Part shown: positions 33,699 through 45,252 of the stretch, in pieces | Layout: every line of letters starts with the position of its first letter | How positions within the stretch are numbered: the stretch's first letter is position 1 | Source of the DNA: JADKCZ01 sp963786945 | GTDB lineage: Bacteria > Myxococcota > Myxococcia > Myxococcales > Anaeromyxobacteraceae | NCBI GenBank assembly: GCA_963786945.1 | Contig: CAWBAO010000004.1 | Coordinates: 372,001-436,000 of the forward strand | DNA length: 64,000 bases | Direction: 5' to 3' | Notes under the pieces: model-generated | The model's input: only the letters and a program-made list of their open reading frames with translations | Told to the model about the DNA's origin: nothing | The model's database searches: none | Translations under genes and position numbers: made by a program

Positions 33699-34678
33699 GG
33701 CTCCTCGGCCGGCAGGCCGGCCGCCGCCTCGCGGAGCAGCGGGTCGTCGGTGCGCGGAGCGTGGCCCAGCACCGCGCCGTAGACCACGCCAGCGATGCCG
33801 AGCAGCACCCCGAGCAGGGCGACGCCGGTGAGGGTCTCGCCCAGGCCCAGCGCCCAGGCGAAGGTGGCGAGGGGGGTGAGCTGCTGCCAGAGCGCCGCCT
33901 CCGGCACCGAGAGGGCGCCGTAGGCCTCGGTCATGAGCAGCTGGGCCAGGAAGGCCACCAGGCCGCACGCCCCGGCCGCCACCCAGGGCCACGGCTCGTC
34001 GGGCCAGGCGCCCGAGGCCCAGGGGCCGAAGGCGACGGGGAGCGAGACCAGGACGCCGCCGACCGCCATGGCGAAGAAGATGGTGGGGGCGTTGTCGGTG
34101 GCCCGCAGCGCCCGGATGCTGGTGACGGCGAAGCCGCCGAGGACCGCCGAGAGGATGCCCAGCACCTCGCCGCGCCCGAGCGAGAAGGAGAGCCGGCCGC
34201 CGCCCAGCACCAGGAAGACGCCCGCCGAGGCGATGACCAGGGCCACCGCGAGGTGGACGGTGGGGCGCTCGCCCATCAGGAAGAAGGAGATGATCACCGC
34301 CCAGATCGGGAAGGTGTTGTTGAGCAGCGTGGCCTCGCCGGCCGGGATGAGCGAGAGGGCGATGAAGTAGAGCAGCGCCGCCAGTCCCCCGAAGAGGCCA
34401 CGCGAGATGAGCAGCGAGTAGCGGACCGGCCGGAAGGTCCCGGGGCGGGCCACGAAGACCGCCACCACCGCCAGGATCCCCACCGCGAACCGGACCAGCG
34501 TCACCCGCCCGCCGCTCATGAGGCCGCCGGTGGCGGCCAGCCGGGCCAGCATGGCCGAGAGGCCGAAGAGCACCGCGGCGCCGAAGAGCAGGGCGCGCGC
34601 CCGCCCCCGGGTCGGCACCGGCAGTGGCTGGGCGGGGCTGGCCATGGAGGGCGGTCGTACCACCTCGTCGGGGGTCAC
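33695..34678 (-). CDS. EamA/DMT-family transporter, first of a tandem pair
   Basis: A 327-residue ten-helix exporter, the upstream member of a two-gene operon. Matching segments to its neighbour include YFIALSLIPAGEATLLNNTFPIW and TEAYGALSVPEAALWQQLTP. The GTG at 34678 gives the longest protein. ATG 34645 (start MASPAQ) is an equally likely start since neither has a Shine-Dalgarno. It is divergent from uvrA. Substrate unknown. Confidence 0.87.
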   Translation of the reverse strand: MTPDEVVRPPSMASPAQPLPVPTRGRARALLFGAAVLFGLSAMLARLAATGGLMSGGRVTLVRFAVGILAVVAVFVARPGTFRPVRYSLLISRGLFGGLAALLYFIALSLIPAGEATLLNNTFPIWAVIISFFLMGERPTVHLAVALVIASAGVFLVLGGGRLSFSLGRGEVLGILSAVLGGFAVTSIRALRATDNAPTIFFAMAVGGVLVSLPVAFGPWASGAWPDEPWPWVAAGACGLVAFLAQLLMTEAYGALSVPEAALWQQLTPLATFAWALGLGETLTGVALLGVLLGIAGVVYGAVLGHAPRTDDPLLREAAAGLPAEEP

Positions 34679-34719
34679 GGAAGGGTTCGGGGCGGGTGGC
34701 CTCGGGAGCCGCGCCGCGT

Positions 34720-34725
34720 TAGATA
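34720..34725 (+). promoter_or_regulatory. -10 element before uvrA, near-leaderless
   Basis: TAGATA (in GTTAGATAC) ends 9 bases before the uvrA ATG, with no Shine-Dalgarno between them. No recognisable LexA-type operator was seen. Confidence 0.4.
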
Positions 34726-34734
34726 CCTGCCTCC

Positions 34735-37599
<2,865 letters not shown>

Positions 37600-37607
37600 C
37601 CGCGCGC

Positions 37608-37613
37608 TACAGT
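37608..37613 (+). promoter_or_regulatory. -10-like element before rubrerythrin
   Basis: TACAGT (in CGCTACAGT) lies 28 bases before the ATG, followed by GGGGG as ribosome-binding site. No -35 box at the right distance. Confidence 0.35.
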
Positions 37614-37641
37614 CGGCCCTCCACGTCGCAGGGGGACCCCG

Positions 37642-38139
37642 ATGCCGACCACCAACGAGAACCTGGCCGTCGCCTTCGCCGGCGAGAGCCAGGCCAACCG
37701 CAAGTACCTCGCCTTCGCCCGGGCCGCCGAGAAGGAGGGGCTCCCGCAGATCGCCCGCCTCTTCCGGGCCGCCGCCGACGCCGAGACCATCCACGCGCTG
37801 GCCCACTTCTCCAACATGGGCGGCGTCGGCACCACGCTGCAGAACCTCGAGGCGGCGGTGGCCGGCGAGACCTACGAGTTCACCGAGATGTACCCCCCCA
37901 TGGTGAAGACGGCGCAGGAGGAGGGCCACCGGGGACGCCACCTGCTGGCCTACGCCCTGGCCGCCGAGCAGGTCCACGCCAGGCTCTTCAAGGAGGCGCT
38001 GGCCGCCATGAAGGCCGGCAAGGACCTCTCCACCATGGACGTCTACCTCTGCCCGGTCTGTGGCGACATCGAGTTCGGCGAGCCGCCCGAGAAGTGCCCC
38101 ATCTGCGGGGCGCCGGCCTCCAAGTACCAGAAGATCTGA
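37642..38139 (+). CDS. rbr: Rubrerythrin
   Basis: A peroxide-reducing diiron protein of 165 residues. The N-terminal four-helix part has the ligands in FAGESQANRKY, DAETIHALAH, GETYEFTEMYP and AAEQVHARLF. The C-terminal rubredoxin-like iron site is CPVCGDIEFG...CPICGAP. It uses electrons from rubredoxin or NADH-linked reductases to reduce hydrogen peroxide, typical of anaerobes and microaerophiles. It is a single gene 42 bases after uvrA, convergent with the next gene. Confidence 0.93.
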   Translation: MPTTNENLAVAFAGESQANRKYLAFARAAEKEGLPQIARLFRAAADAETIHALAHFSNMGGVGTTLQNLEAAVAGETYEFTEMYPPMVKTAQEEGHRGRHLLAYALAAEQVHARLFKEALAAMKAGKDLSTMDVYLCPVCGDIEFGEPPEKCPICGAPASKYQKI

Positions 38140-38155
38140 CGGGCCAGGGCGCCGC

Positions 38156-38617
38156 TCATCGCCGGCGGAGCCGCTCGATGACGGCGCGCGGGTCGGCCAG
38201 CCCCCGCCGCAGCAGCCAGGCCAGCACCCGCGGTCCGCCCAGGGCGAGGACCGCCAGGTAGCCGTGCGCCAGGAGCCGCGGGGTGGAGGCGTGGACCCGC
38301 ACGCCGACCCGCAGCGACGGGTCGCGCTCCAGCAGCAGCGTGAAGAAGGCCAGCCCCAGCTCGCCGACGCCGGCGCCGGCGTGGGCGCAGAGCCTGGCCA
38401 CGGCCGCGGCAGGCAGCCGGAGGGTGAAGTCGGGGTCGCCGGGGGCGCCGGCGGTCAGCACCGCCACCCCGTCCGACACGGCGAAGCCGGCCGGCCCCTC
38501 GTCCAGCTCCAGGCCGACCCGCGCCGATGGGGAGAGCCGCCGCACCGCGCGCGACGCCGACGGAGCCCGGCTGAAGAGCTCGGCGAGCGCACCCAGGCTT
38601 CCCTGGTCCGGGGTCAT
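38156..38617 (-). CDS. Unrecognised 153-residue protein
   Basis: I do not recognise this protein with confidence. It is predicted soluble, with an alternating strand/helix pattern: VGLELDEGPAGFAVSDGVAVLT, then DFTLRLPAAAVARLCAHAG and a hydrophobic C-terminal half (LLAHGYLAVLALGGPRVLAWLL). The layout is faintly like SCP2-type lipid-binding domains, but this is weak. The last residues are basic (VIERLRRR). A TACCGT -10-like element lies 6 bases before the ATG with no Shine-Dalgarno, like other leaderless-type genes here. It ends 16 bases from the rubrerythrin stop (convergent). Confidence 0.6.
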   Translation of the reverse strand: MTPDQGSLGALAELFSRAPSASRAVRRLSPSARVGLELDEGPAGFAVSDGVAVLTAGAPGDPDFTLRLPAAAVARLCAHAGAGVGELGLAFFTLLLERDPSLRVGVRVHASTPRLLAHGYLAVLALGGPRVLAWLLRRGLADPRAVIERLRRR

Positions 38618-38623
38618 GCGGCG

Positions 38624-38629
38624 ACGGTA
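38624..38629 (-). promoter_or_regulatory. -10 element, leaderless type, of the 38.2 kb gene
   Basis: On the minus strand CGCTACCGT is followed by six bases and the ATG at 38617. Confidence 0.35.
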
Positions 38630-38699
38630 GCGGCGGCGGCGCCGCCCGGGCAAGCGGGCGGCGGGGGAAGGGCCGGCCGGCGCCTCCCGGTGCGGACGG

Positions 38700-38728
38700 T
38701 TGACGCTCCGCCGGACCCGCGCTAACGC
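38700..38728 (+). promoter_or_regulatory. Promoter of the NTF2-like lipoprotein gene, leaderless type
   Basis: TTGACG and TAACGC are separated by exactly 17 bases; the -10 box ends 6 bases before the ATG at 38735. There is no Shine-Dalgarno. This is one of the two clearest leaderless promoters in the window. Confidence 0.58.
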
Positions 38729-38734
38729 TGCGGC

Positions 38735-39196
38735 ATGCGCCTCCGCCTCCTGCCGCTGCTCGCCCTGCTCGCCGCCTGCGCCCCGAGCCGCATCCCCAAC
38801 ACCGACGTCCCGGACTCCAAGGAGAACCGGGCCGTCTACGAGGTCATCCGGCAGTACGCCGAGGCGCTGCGCAAGAAGGACACCGCCGCCATCCTCATGC
38901 TGGTCTCGCCCGACTACTACGACAACTCGGGCACCCCCGATCCGGGCGACGACGTGACCCGCGACACGCTGGAGAAGCACCTCGCCACCGACCTCTCCAA
39001 GATCGAGTCGGTCGGGCTCGAGATGGGCGTGAAGCGGATCGAGGTCAACGCCGACGAGGCGCGCGCCGAGGTCTTCTACGACGCGGCCTACCGGATCGTG
39101 ACCCCGGCCGGGCCCGTGGCCAAGCGCCCCTCCGACATCTACCAGATGCGGTTCAGGAAGCTGAACGGCGCCTGGAAGATCATCTCGGGCCTGTAG
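38735..39196 (+). CDS. Lipoprotein with NTF2/SnoaL-like fold
   Basis: A 153-residue lipoprotein. The lipobox LLAAC sets Cys15 as the lipid-attachment site. Residues 30-153 have the NTF2-like pattern: a helix with YEVIRQYAEALRKKDTAAIL, VSPDYYDNSG, and C-terminal strands ending MRFRKLNGAWKIISGL. Such domains often act as ligand-binding or scaffold modules; no catalytic residues can be assigned. Its 3' end overlaps the end of the convergent homoserine kinase gene by 17 bases. Confidence 0.78.
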   Translation: MRLRLLPLLALLAACAPSRIPNTDVPDSKENRAVYEVIRQYAEALRKKDTAAILMLVSPDYYDNSGTPDPGDDVTRDTLEKHLATDLSKIESVGLEMGVKRIEVNADEARAEVFYDAAYRIVTPAGPVAKRPSDIYQMRFRKLNGAWKIISGL

Positions 39197-40175
39197 GCCG
39201 GCCCGGGGCCGGGCCCAGCAGGTCGCGGTACCCGTCCGCGCCCAGCCCGCGCAGCGCCACGAGCCGATCGCGGTAGCGCCGCCAGTCCTTGCGCACCACC
39301 CGCTCCGGCCCGAGGGCCGGGCCGAGCCCGCCGTGGAGGCGGCTGGCCGTGAAGCGGAGCGCCGCCCAGCGGGCCCAGGCCGGCAGCGCCTCCAGGGTCT
39401 CCGCCTCCAGGCGCCGCTTGGAGCGGTACCCGTCGAGCAGCGCGCGCACCCGCGCCGGCTCGTGGCGCTCCGTGAAGCACCAGGCGTCGATGGTGACGGC
39501 CAGGTCGTAGGCGAACGGGGCGGTGCAGGCCATCTCCCAGTCGAGGACGTAGCTGATGCGGTCGCCGACCCAGAGCACGTTGTCGATGAAGAGGTCGCCG
39601 TGGCACAGGCCCCGGGGCGCGCCCGGCAGCCGGTCGGCCGCGGCCAGCTCCTCGCGCAGCATCGGCAGCGCCGCCCTGGCCTCGGCGTCGAGCCCGGGCG
39701 AGGCCTCCACCGCCGCCAGCCAGCCGCCCACCCGCGCCGGGCCGAACGGGTTCTCCCGCTGGCCGCTGAAGCCGGTCGAGAGCTCATGGAGCCGCCCCAG
39801 CTGCTCGCCCACCCGCTGGCACCGCTCCGGCCCCGCGGCGGCCCGGTCGATGGCCTCGCCGGGGACGAAGGCGAACAGCATGGCCGGCCGCCCCGCCACC
39901 TCGGTGTAGGGGCGGCCGTCGAGGGCCGGCACCAGCCGGGGCACCGGGAAGCGGGCGTCGAAGAGGAAGCCCATCACCGCCGCCTCGAAGGCCACCTCGG
40001 CCTCGGACCGCCCCTCGGCCAGGCGGAGGAACCACCGGTCGGCGCCCACCTGCAGGTGGTAGCTGGTGTTGGTCCGCCCCCGTGGCTCGGGCTGGACGCG
40101 GTCGGGCGACGGGAGGCCGAACCGGCGGGCGGCCTCGGCCAGCTGGCCGGGGGTGAGGACGGTGTGGAGCGCCAT
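39180..40175 (-). CDS. thrB: Homoserine kinase, type II (APH-like)
   Basis: A 331-residue kinase of the aminoglycoside-phosphotransferase fold. The catalytic loop is CHGDLFIDNVLW and the metal motif is VLDWEMACTAPFAYDLAVT. These, and the N-terminal ALHTVLTPGQLAEAARRFGL, match type II homoserine kinases (as in Pseudomonas) rather than antibiotic-resistance enzymes. It would phosphorylate homoserine for threonine synthesis, downstream of Asd at 4 kb. The ATG at 40175 fits; a longer frame from 40211 has no support. Other APH-type small-molecule kinases remain possible. Confidence 0.75.
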   Translation of the reverse strand: MALHTVLTPGQLAEAARRFGLPSPDRVQPEPRGRTNTSYHLQVGADRWFLRLAEGRSEAEVAFEAAVMGFLFDARFPVPRLVPALDGRPYTEVAGRPAMLFAFVPGEAIDRAAAGPERCQRVGEQLGRLHELSTGFSGQRENPFGPARVGGWLAAVEASPGLDAEARAALPMLREELAAADRLPGAPRGLCHGDLFIDNVLWVGDRISYVLDWEMACTAPFAYDLAVTIDAWCFTERHEPARVRALLDGYRSKRRLEAETLEALPAWARWAALRFTASRLHGGLGPALGPERVVRKDWRRYRDRLVALRGLGADGYRDLLGPAPGRPTGPR

Positions 40176-40207
40176 GATTCGAGCGTGCCCGGAAAGCACC
40201 GGGCCCG

Positions 40208-40753
40208 TCAACGCGCGGGAGCGGGGGCGCCGGAGGCGCTGCGGCCGGCGGCCGCCTCGGACGGGGTGGACGGCCCGGCCAGCGCCTCGACCAGCGACTG
40301 CTCCACCCAGGTCGCCGCGACGACCCGCCAGCCCTCCGCCTCCCGCTCCAGCCGGGCGTCGACCCGCCAGGCGCTGGCCTCCGACGGCAACAGGTCGGCC
40401 AGCGCCCGTCCCGTCCCGCCGCGGGTGGCCACCAGGTCGAGGCGGGCCCGGGCGCCGTCGCCCGCCACGTCGACCCGCAGCCCGGCGATGCGGACCACCA
40501 GCCAGTGGCCTCGCAGGGCGTTCCCGGCCACCAGCTGCCTCAGCCCGCGCTTGTCGAGCCCCTGCCCCTGGAACCGCTCCGACAGGCCGGCGACGGCGTC
40601 GGACACCCGCCGCTCCTCGGCGGCGCGGACGGCCTCCTCGAGGAGGGCCCGGACCAGCTCCTCGTCGGAGGGGGGTGGCGGGCGGCTGAGGCGCCAGGCG
40701 GCGCCGGCCGTGGCCAGGACGAGTGCGGCGACGAGGACGGTTCGGCCGGTCAT
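40208..40753 (-). CDS. Membrane-anchored NTF2-like protein
   Basis: A 181-residue protein with an N-terminal hydrophobic segment (LVAALVLATAGAAW, residues 6-19), a Pro-rich linker (RPPPPSDEE) and a soluble domain. The domain has a long helix (ELVRALLEEAVRAAEERR) and a closing strand pattern (ARLEREAEGWRVVAATW) typical of NTF2-like folds. The last ~30 residues are Ala/Ser/Pro-rich. It is probably periplasmic or inner-membrane tethered. Function unknown. It is divergent from the TPR gene, with 39 bases between start codons. Confidence 0.68.
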   Translation of the reverse strand: MTGRTVLVAALVLATAGAAWRLSRPPPPSDEELVRALLEEAVRAAEERRVSDAVAGLSERFQGQGLDKRGLRQLVAGNALRGHWLVVRIAGLRVDVAGDGARARLDLVATRGGTGRALADLLPSEASAWRVDARLEREAEGWRVVAATWVEQSLVEALAGPSTPSEAAAGRSASGAPAPAR

Positions 40754-40779
40754 GGCGCCCCGGGCGGGGCGTGAGGGAG

Positions 40780-40785
40780 TAGACT
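40780..40785 (+). promoter_or_regulatory. -10 element of the TPR gene, leaderless type
   Basis: TAGACT ends 7 bases before GTG 40793. The same TAGACT occurs before the MXAN_5187-like gene (minus strand, 49602-49597). Confidence 0.38.
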
Positions 40786-40792
40786 CCAGGCC

Positions 40793-41614
40793 GTGAGCCG
40801 CGACAAGGATCCGACCGGACGCGCCGACCAGCACAACGCCCGCGGCATCGAGCTGGCCGATCGGGGCTGGCTCGACGAGGCCGCCAAGGAGTTCCGCCGG
40901 GCCATCGAGCTCGACCCGGAGGCCGCCCACCCCCACGACAACCTGGCGACGGTCTACGCCGAGCAGAAGAAGCTGCGCGAGGCGCTCACCGAGCACCTCA
41001 CCGCCCTCCGGCTCGACCCGGAGAGCGCCACCGTCCACTTCAACCTGGCCTCCTTCCTCTCCGCACACGCCACCGACCTGGCGCTCGAGTCCTACCGGGC
41101 GGCGCTGGCGCTCGATCCGTCGTTCCCGGACGCGCAGCTCCAGCTCGGCATGACCCTGGCGGACGAGGGCCAGGTGGAGGAGGCGCTGGTGGCGCTGCGG
41201 ACGGCGGTGGAGCAGGCGCCCGAGGACCCGCTGCCCCACCAGGAGCTGGCCTCGCTGCTCATGGACGAGGGGGAGTTCCGCGCCGCCATCGGCCAGCTCA
41301 AGGAGGCGACGCGGCTGGCGCCCGACCTCTTCGACGCCTGGCTCGACCTCGGCATCGCCTACGCACAGCAGGGATTCTACGAGGAGGCGGAGCGGGCCTA
41401 CGCGGGGGCCGCGCGGCTCCGGCCCGACGACCTGCTCCTCAACTACAACCTGGGCGGGCTCCACGCCCAGGCGGGCAAGCCGGACGCAGCGCTGGTCGCC
41501 CTGCGGCGGGCCCTCTCGGTCGATCCGGTCAAGGTCCGGTCCTGGCTGGAAGCGGACGAGATGTTCGAGCCCCTGTCCGGCAATCCCGAGTTCGAGTCGC
41601 TGACGCGAGGCTAG
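40793..41614 (+). CDS. Tetratricopeptide repeat protein
   Basis: A 273-residue protein made almost entirely of seven TPR units (residues ~10-255), for example NARGIELADRGWLDEAAKEF, NLASFLSAHATDLALESYR and AYAQQGFYEEAERAYAGAAR. There is no signal peptide or membrane segment. TPR superhelices bind peptides or partner proteins; the partner is unknown. The C-terminus (LSGNPEFESLTRG) closes as in other myxobacterial TPR proteins. Confidence 0.88.
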   Translation: MSRDKDPTGRADQHNARGIELADRGWLDEAAKEFRRAIELDPEAAHPHDNLATVYAEQKKLREALTEHLTALRLDPESATVHFNLASFLSAHATDLALESYRAALALDPSFPDAQLQLGMTLADEGQVEEALVALRTAVEQAPEDPLPHQELASLLMDEGEFRAAIGQLKEATRLAPDLFDAWLDLGIAYAQQGFYEEAERAYAGAARLRPDDLLLNYNLGGLHAQAGKPDAALVALRRALSVDPVKVRSWLEADEMFEPLSGNPEFESLTRG

Positions 41615-41881
41615 CCTCCCCCCAAGGGGGCATCGTGCCGATCGGCCGGACGCGATCCGGCCGCCTGCCGCGCGGTCCCGTCGGTCCGTGGTTCGTCCGG
41701 CCGGCCGCCGGCCGGCCGCCAGGTGTCCGGTCGCCCTGCGACCGCCCCAGTCCATCCGGCCACTTGAGGGTCGTCCGCGCCGCGGCCCCGTCCGTGCAAC
41801 GGCCAGTCCTCGACGGCCCCTGCCGCGGCCCGGCGGGTGGCGCCGTCGCCAGAATCCACTTCCCGTCCCGGTTCCCGCCGC

Positions 41882-41887
41882 TAGGAT
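41882..41887 (+). promoter_or_regulatory. -10-like element before the FHA sigma-54 activator
   Basis: TAGGAT lies 17 bases before the ATG at 41905, with AGGAG between as ribosome-binding site. The upstream 290 bases (41615-41881) hold a short C-tract/G-tract hairpin after the TPR gene and CGGCCG-rich repeats but no gene. Confidence 0.33.
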
Positions 41888-41904
41888 TGGACCAGGAGTC
41901 AATC

Positions 41905-43563
<1,659 letters not shown>

Positions 43564-43570
43564 GCGGTCG

Positions 43571-44416
43571 CTACTTCTTCCGGGGCGGCGCCTTCTTGGC
43601 CGGGAAGAGCTCGGCCAGCCGCGCCTTGGCCTTCTTGGCCTGGTCGGACCTGGGGTGGTCGGCGATGAGCTGCTCCAGCACCACCTTGGCGTCCTCCTTG
43701 CGATCGAGCTGGACCAGGCCCTCGCCCACCTGCAGCAGCGCCTCCGGCACCCGGTCCGACTTCGGGTAGTCCTCGGCGACCTTCCCGAAGACCACCACCG
43801 CCTCGCGCCACTTGCCCTGCAGGGCCAGCAGGTGCCCGGCCCGGAAGGTGGCCTCGGGGGACTTCTCGTCGCGCGGCCAGCGCTTCACGTAGTGGAGGTA
43901 GATCTCGCGGGCCACGCCCCGGTCGCCGCCGCCCTCGACCTGCTGGGCCAGCGCGAAGACGGCGGCGCGGTCGTCCGGCTTCGGCAGCTCGCCGATCTTC
44001 TGCCGGGCCATGGCCTCGTCGAGCGCCCCGGTCCCCTTGAGCGAGGCCAGCCGGGTCTCGGTCTCCTTGCCGGACTCGGCGACCTGCTGCTGGAGCTGGG
44101 CGAGGTTGTGGGCCTGGGCCTCCAGCTCGCCCTTCACCCGGGTCAGGTCCTCGCCGAGCTTGCCCACGGCCACGCCGAGGTCGGCCCCCTTGGCCCTCGA
44201 CACCGTGTTGAGCTCGTCGAGCTTGGCCTGGACCTCGCGCAGCTTCTTGTCGACCTGCGCGATCTTCTCCCGGATCTGGACGTCCAGCTCCTGGGCCTGC
44301 TCCCGGCTCTCGACCTCGAGCCGCTGCACCCGGGCCTCCAGCTGCCGGCCCCGCTCCATGGGGACCCAGCAGCCGGTGACGGCCAGCAGCAGCGCGGGTG
44401 CAGCGAGTCGGCGCAT
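43571..44416 (-). CDS. CpoB/YbgF-like lipoprotein (coiled coil plus TPR)
   Basis: A 281-residue envelope protein. The lipobox LAVTGC puts the lipid on Cys16. Residues ~25-115 form a coiled coil with repeated Leu/Glu/Lys heptads (LEARVQRLEVESREQAQEL). The C-terminal ~150-275 are TPR-like (AREIYLHYVKRWPRDEKS, VVVFGKVAEDYPKSDRVPEA). This is the layout of CpoB/YbgF, which pairs with Tol-Pal to coordinate outer-membrane constriction with peptidoglycan synthesis. It lies 6 bases after the Pal-like gene, in one operon, next to the PBP1A gene. CpoB usually lacks a lipid anchor, so this form is a variant. Confidence 0.82.
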   Translation of the reverse strand: MRRLAAPALLLAVTGCWVPMERGRQLEARVQRLEVESREQAQELDVQIREKIAQVDKKLREVQAKLDELNTVSRAKGADLGVAVGKLGEDLTRVKGELEAQAHNLAQLQQQVAESGKETETRLASLKGTGALDEAMARQKIGELPKPDDRAAVFALAQQVEGGGDRGVAREIYLHYVKRWPRDEKSPEATFRAGHLLALQGKWREAVVVFGKVAEDYPKSDRVPEALLQVGEGLVQLDRKEDAKVVLEQLIADHPRSDQAKKAKARLAELFPAKKAPPRKK

Positions 44417-44422
44417 CGACGC

Positions 44423-45088
44423 CTACCGCTCGGCCTTCGACTCGGCCCGGCGGTTCCGGGCCCAGCAGGCCTCGTTGGCCTCGTGGCAGAGCGGCTGCTC
44501 CTTGCCGAAGGTGTTGGTGTCGATGGGGCCGGCCACGCCCAGGTCGACCAGGTACTTCTTGACCGCCTCGGCCCGCTTCTTCCCGAGCGCGAGGTTGTAC
44601 TGGGTGGTGCCACGGTCATCGCAGTGGCCGTCGACCTGCAGGCGGCGGGCCGGGGCCTTGGCGAGGCAGGCCGCCAGCTTCTGCAGCACCGCGGTCGAGT
44701 CGCCGGAGATGGTCGCCTGATCGAAGCCGAAGTGGACGGTGAAGGCCGAGGCATCGGCGCAGGCCGGCTCGATGGTGCTCACGCACTTGCCCTCCTGGCA
44801 GCCCTTGCCGCTGCCGCACTCGGCGTCGGCCACGCACTCGGGCCTGGGGGTGGACGCCGCCACCGGGGCGGGCCTGGGCTCGCACTTGCCGGTCTTGCAG
44901 GCGAAGCCGTCCTTGCAGTCGGTGTCGGTGGCGCACTCGGCGCACTGGCCGGAGACGCAGATCTTCCCGAAGCCGGCCTGGCCCTCGCAGTCCTTGGAGG
45001 TCTTGCACTCGCCGTTCTTGGGCGGCGAGGGGCAGGCGGTGAGGACGGCGACGAAGGCGAGGGCAGCGAAGGTTGAGGCGCGGCGCAT
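44423..45088 (-). CDS. Pal/OmpA-type lipoprotein with cysteine-rich segment
   Basis: A 221-residue lipoprotein with lipobox LTAC (Cys19). Residues ~28-110 form an unusual cysteine-rich region of repeated C-x(4-6)-DC-x-GF/G-x-C modules (CKTSKDC, GFGKICVSGQCAEC, DCKDGFACKTGKCEP, ECGSGKGCQEGKC). Residues ~120-221 are an OmpA-type peptidoglycan-binding domain: HFGFDQATI, DGHCDDRGTTQYNLALGKKR and CWARNRRAE. Pal binds peptidoglycan and TolB. The Cys modules resemble those used in myxobacterial surface proteins. ATG 45088 has GGAGG nine bases upstream, and a TTGACA promoter lies ahead. Confidence 0.85.
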   Translation of the reverse strand: MRRASTFAALAFVAVLTACPSPPKNGECKTSKDCEGQAGFGKICVSGQCAECATDTDCKDGFACKTGKCEPRPAPVAASTPRPECVADAECGSGKGCQEGKCVSTIEPACADASAFTVHFGFDQATISGDSTAVLQKLAACLAKAPARRLQVDGHCDDRGTTQYNLALGKKRAEAVKKYLVDLGVAGPIDTNTFGKEQPLCHEANEACWARNRRAESKAER

Positions 45089-45135
45089 GAATGGACCTCC
45101 CGGTGGGTGGTGGGCGGGGTGGGTGGGAGCCCCTG

Positions 45136-45164
45136 GTATTCTCCTGCACAAGTACGCGTGTCAA
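45136..45164 (-). promoter_or_regulatory. Promoter of the Pal-like operon
   Basis: On the minus strand a perfect TTGACA (45164-45159) is followed after 17 bases by GAATAC (45141-45136), a weak -10. The leader to the ATG is about 40 bases. The consensus -35 is unique in this window. Confidence 0.48.
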
Positions 45165-45212
45165 AGGAATTCCTGCCGCCGCTCGATCCTTGTTGGACAG
45201 GGCCGGGTGGCA

Positions 45213-45241
45213 TTGAGCACCCTCCGCCCCGGCGCTATGGT
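45213..45241 (+). promoter_or_regulatory. Promoter of the PBP1A gene, near-leaderless
   Basis: TTGAGC and TATGGT are 17 bases apart. The -10 box ends 11 bases before the GTG start; no Shine-Dalgarno is present. It is divergent from the Pal-like promoter. Confidence 0.55.
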
Positions 45242-45252
45242 GCCGCCCCATC

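Noticed and set aside
41690..41725. CGGCCG-rich repeated stretch upstream of the sigma-54 activator
   Set aside because: Irregular GC-rich sequence; not a clear repeat array, origin or operator.
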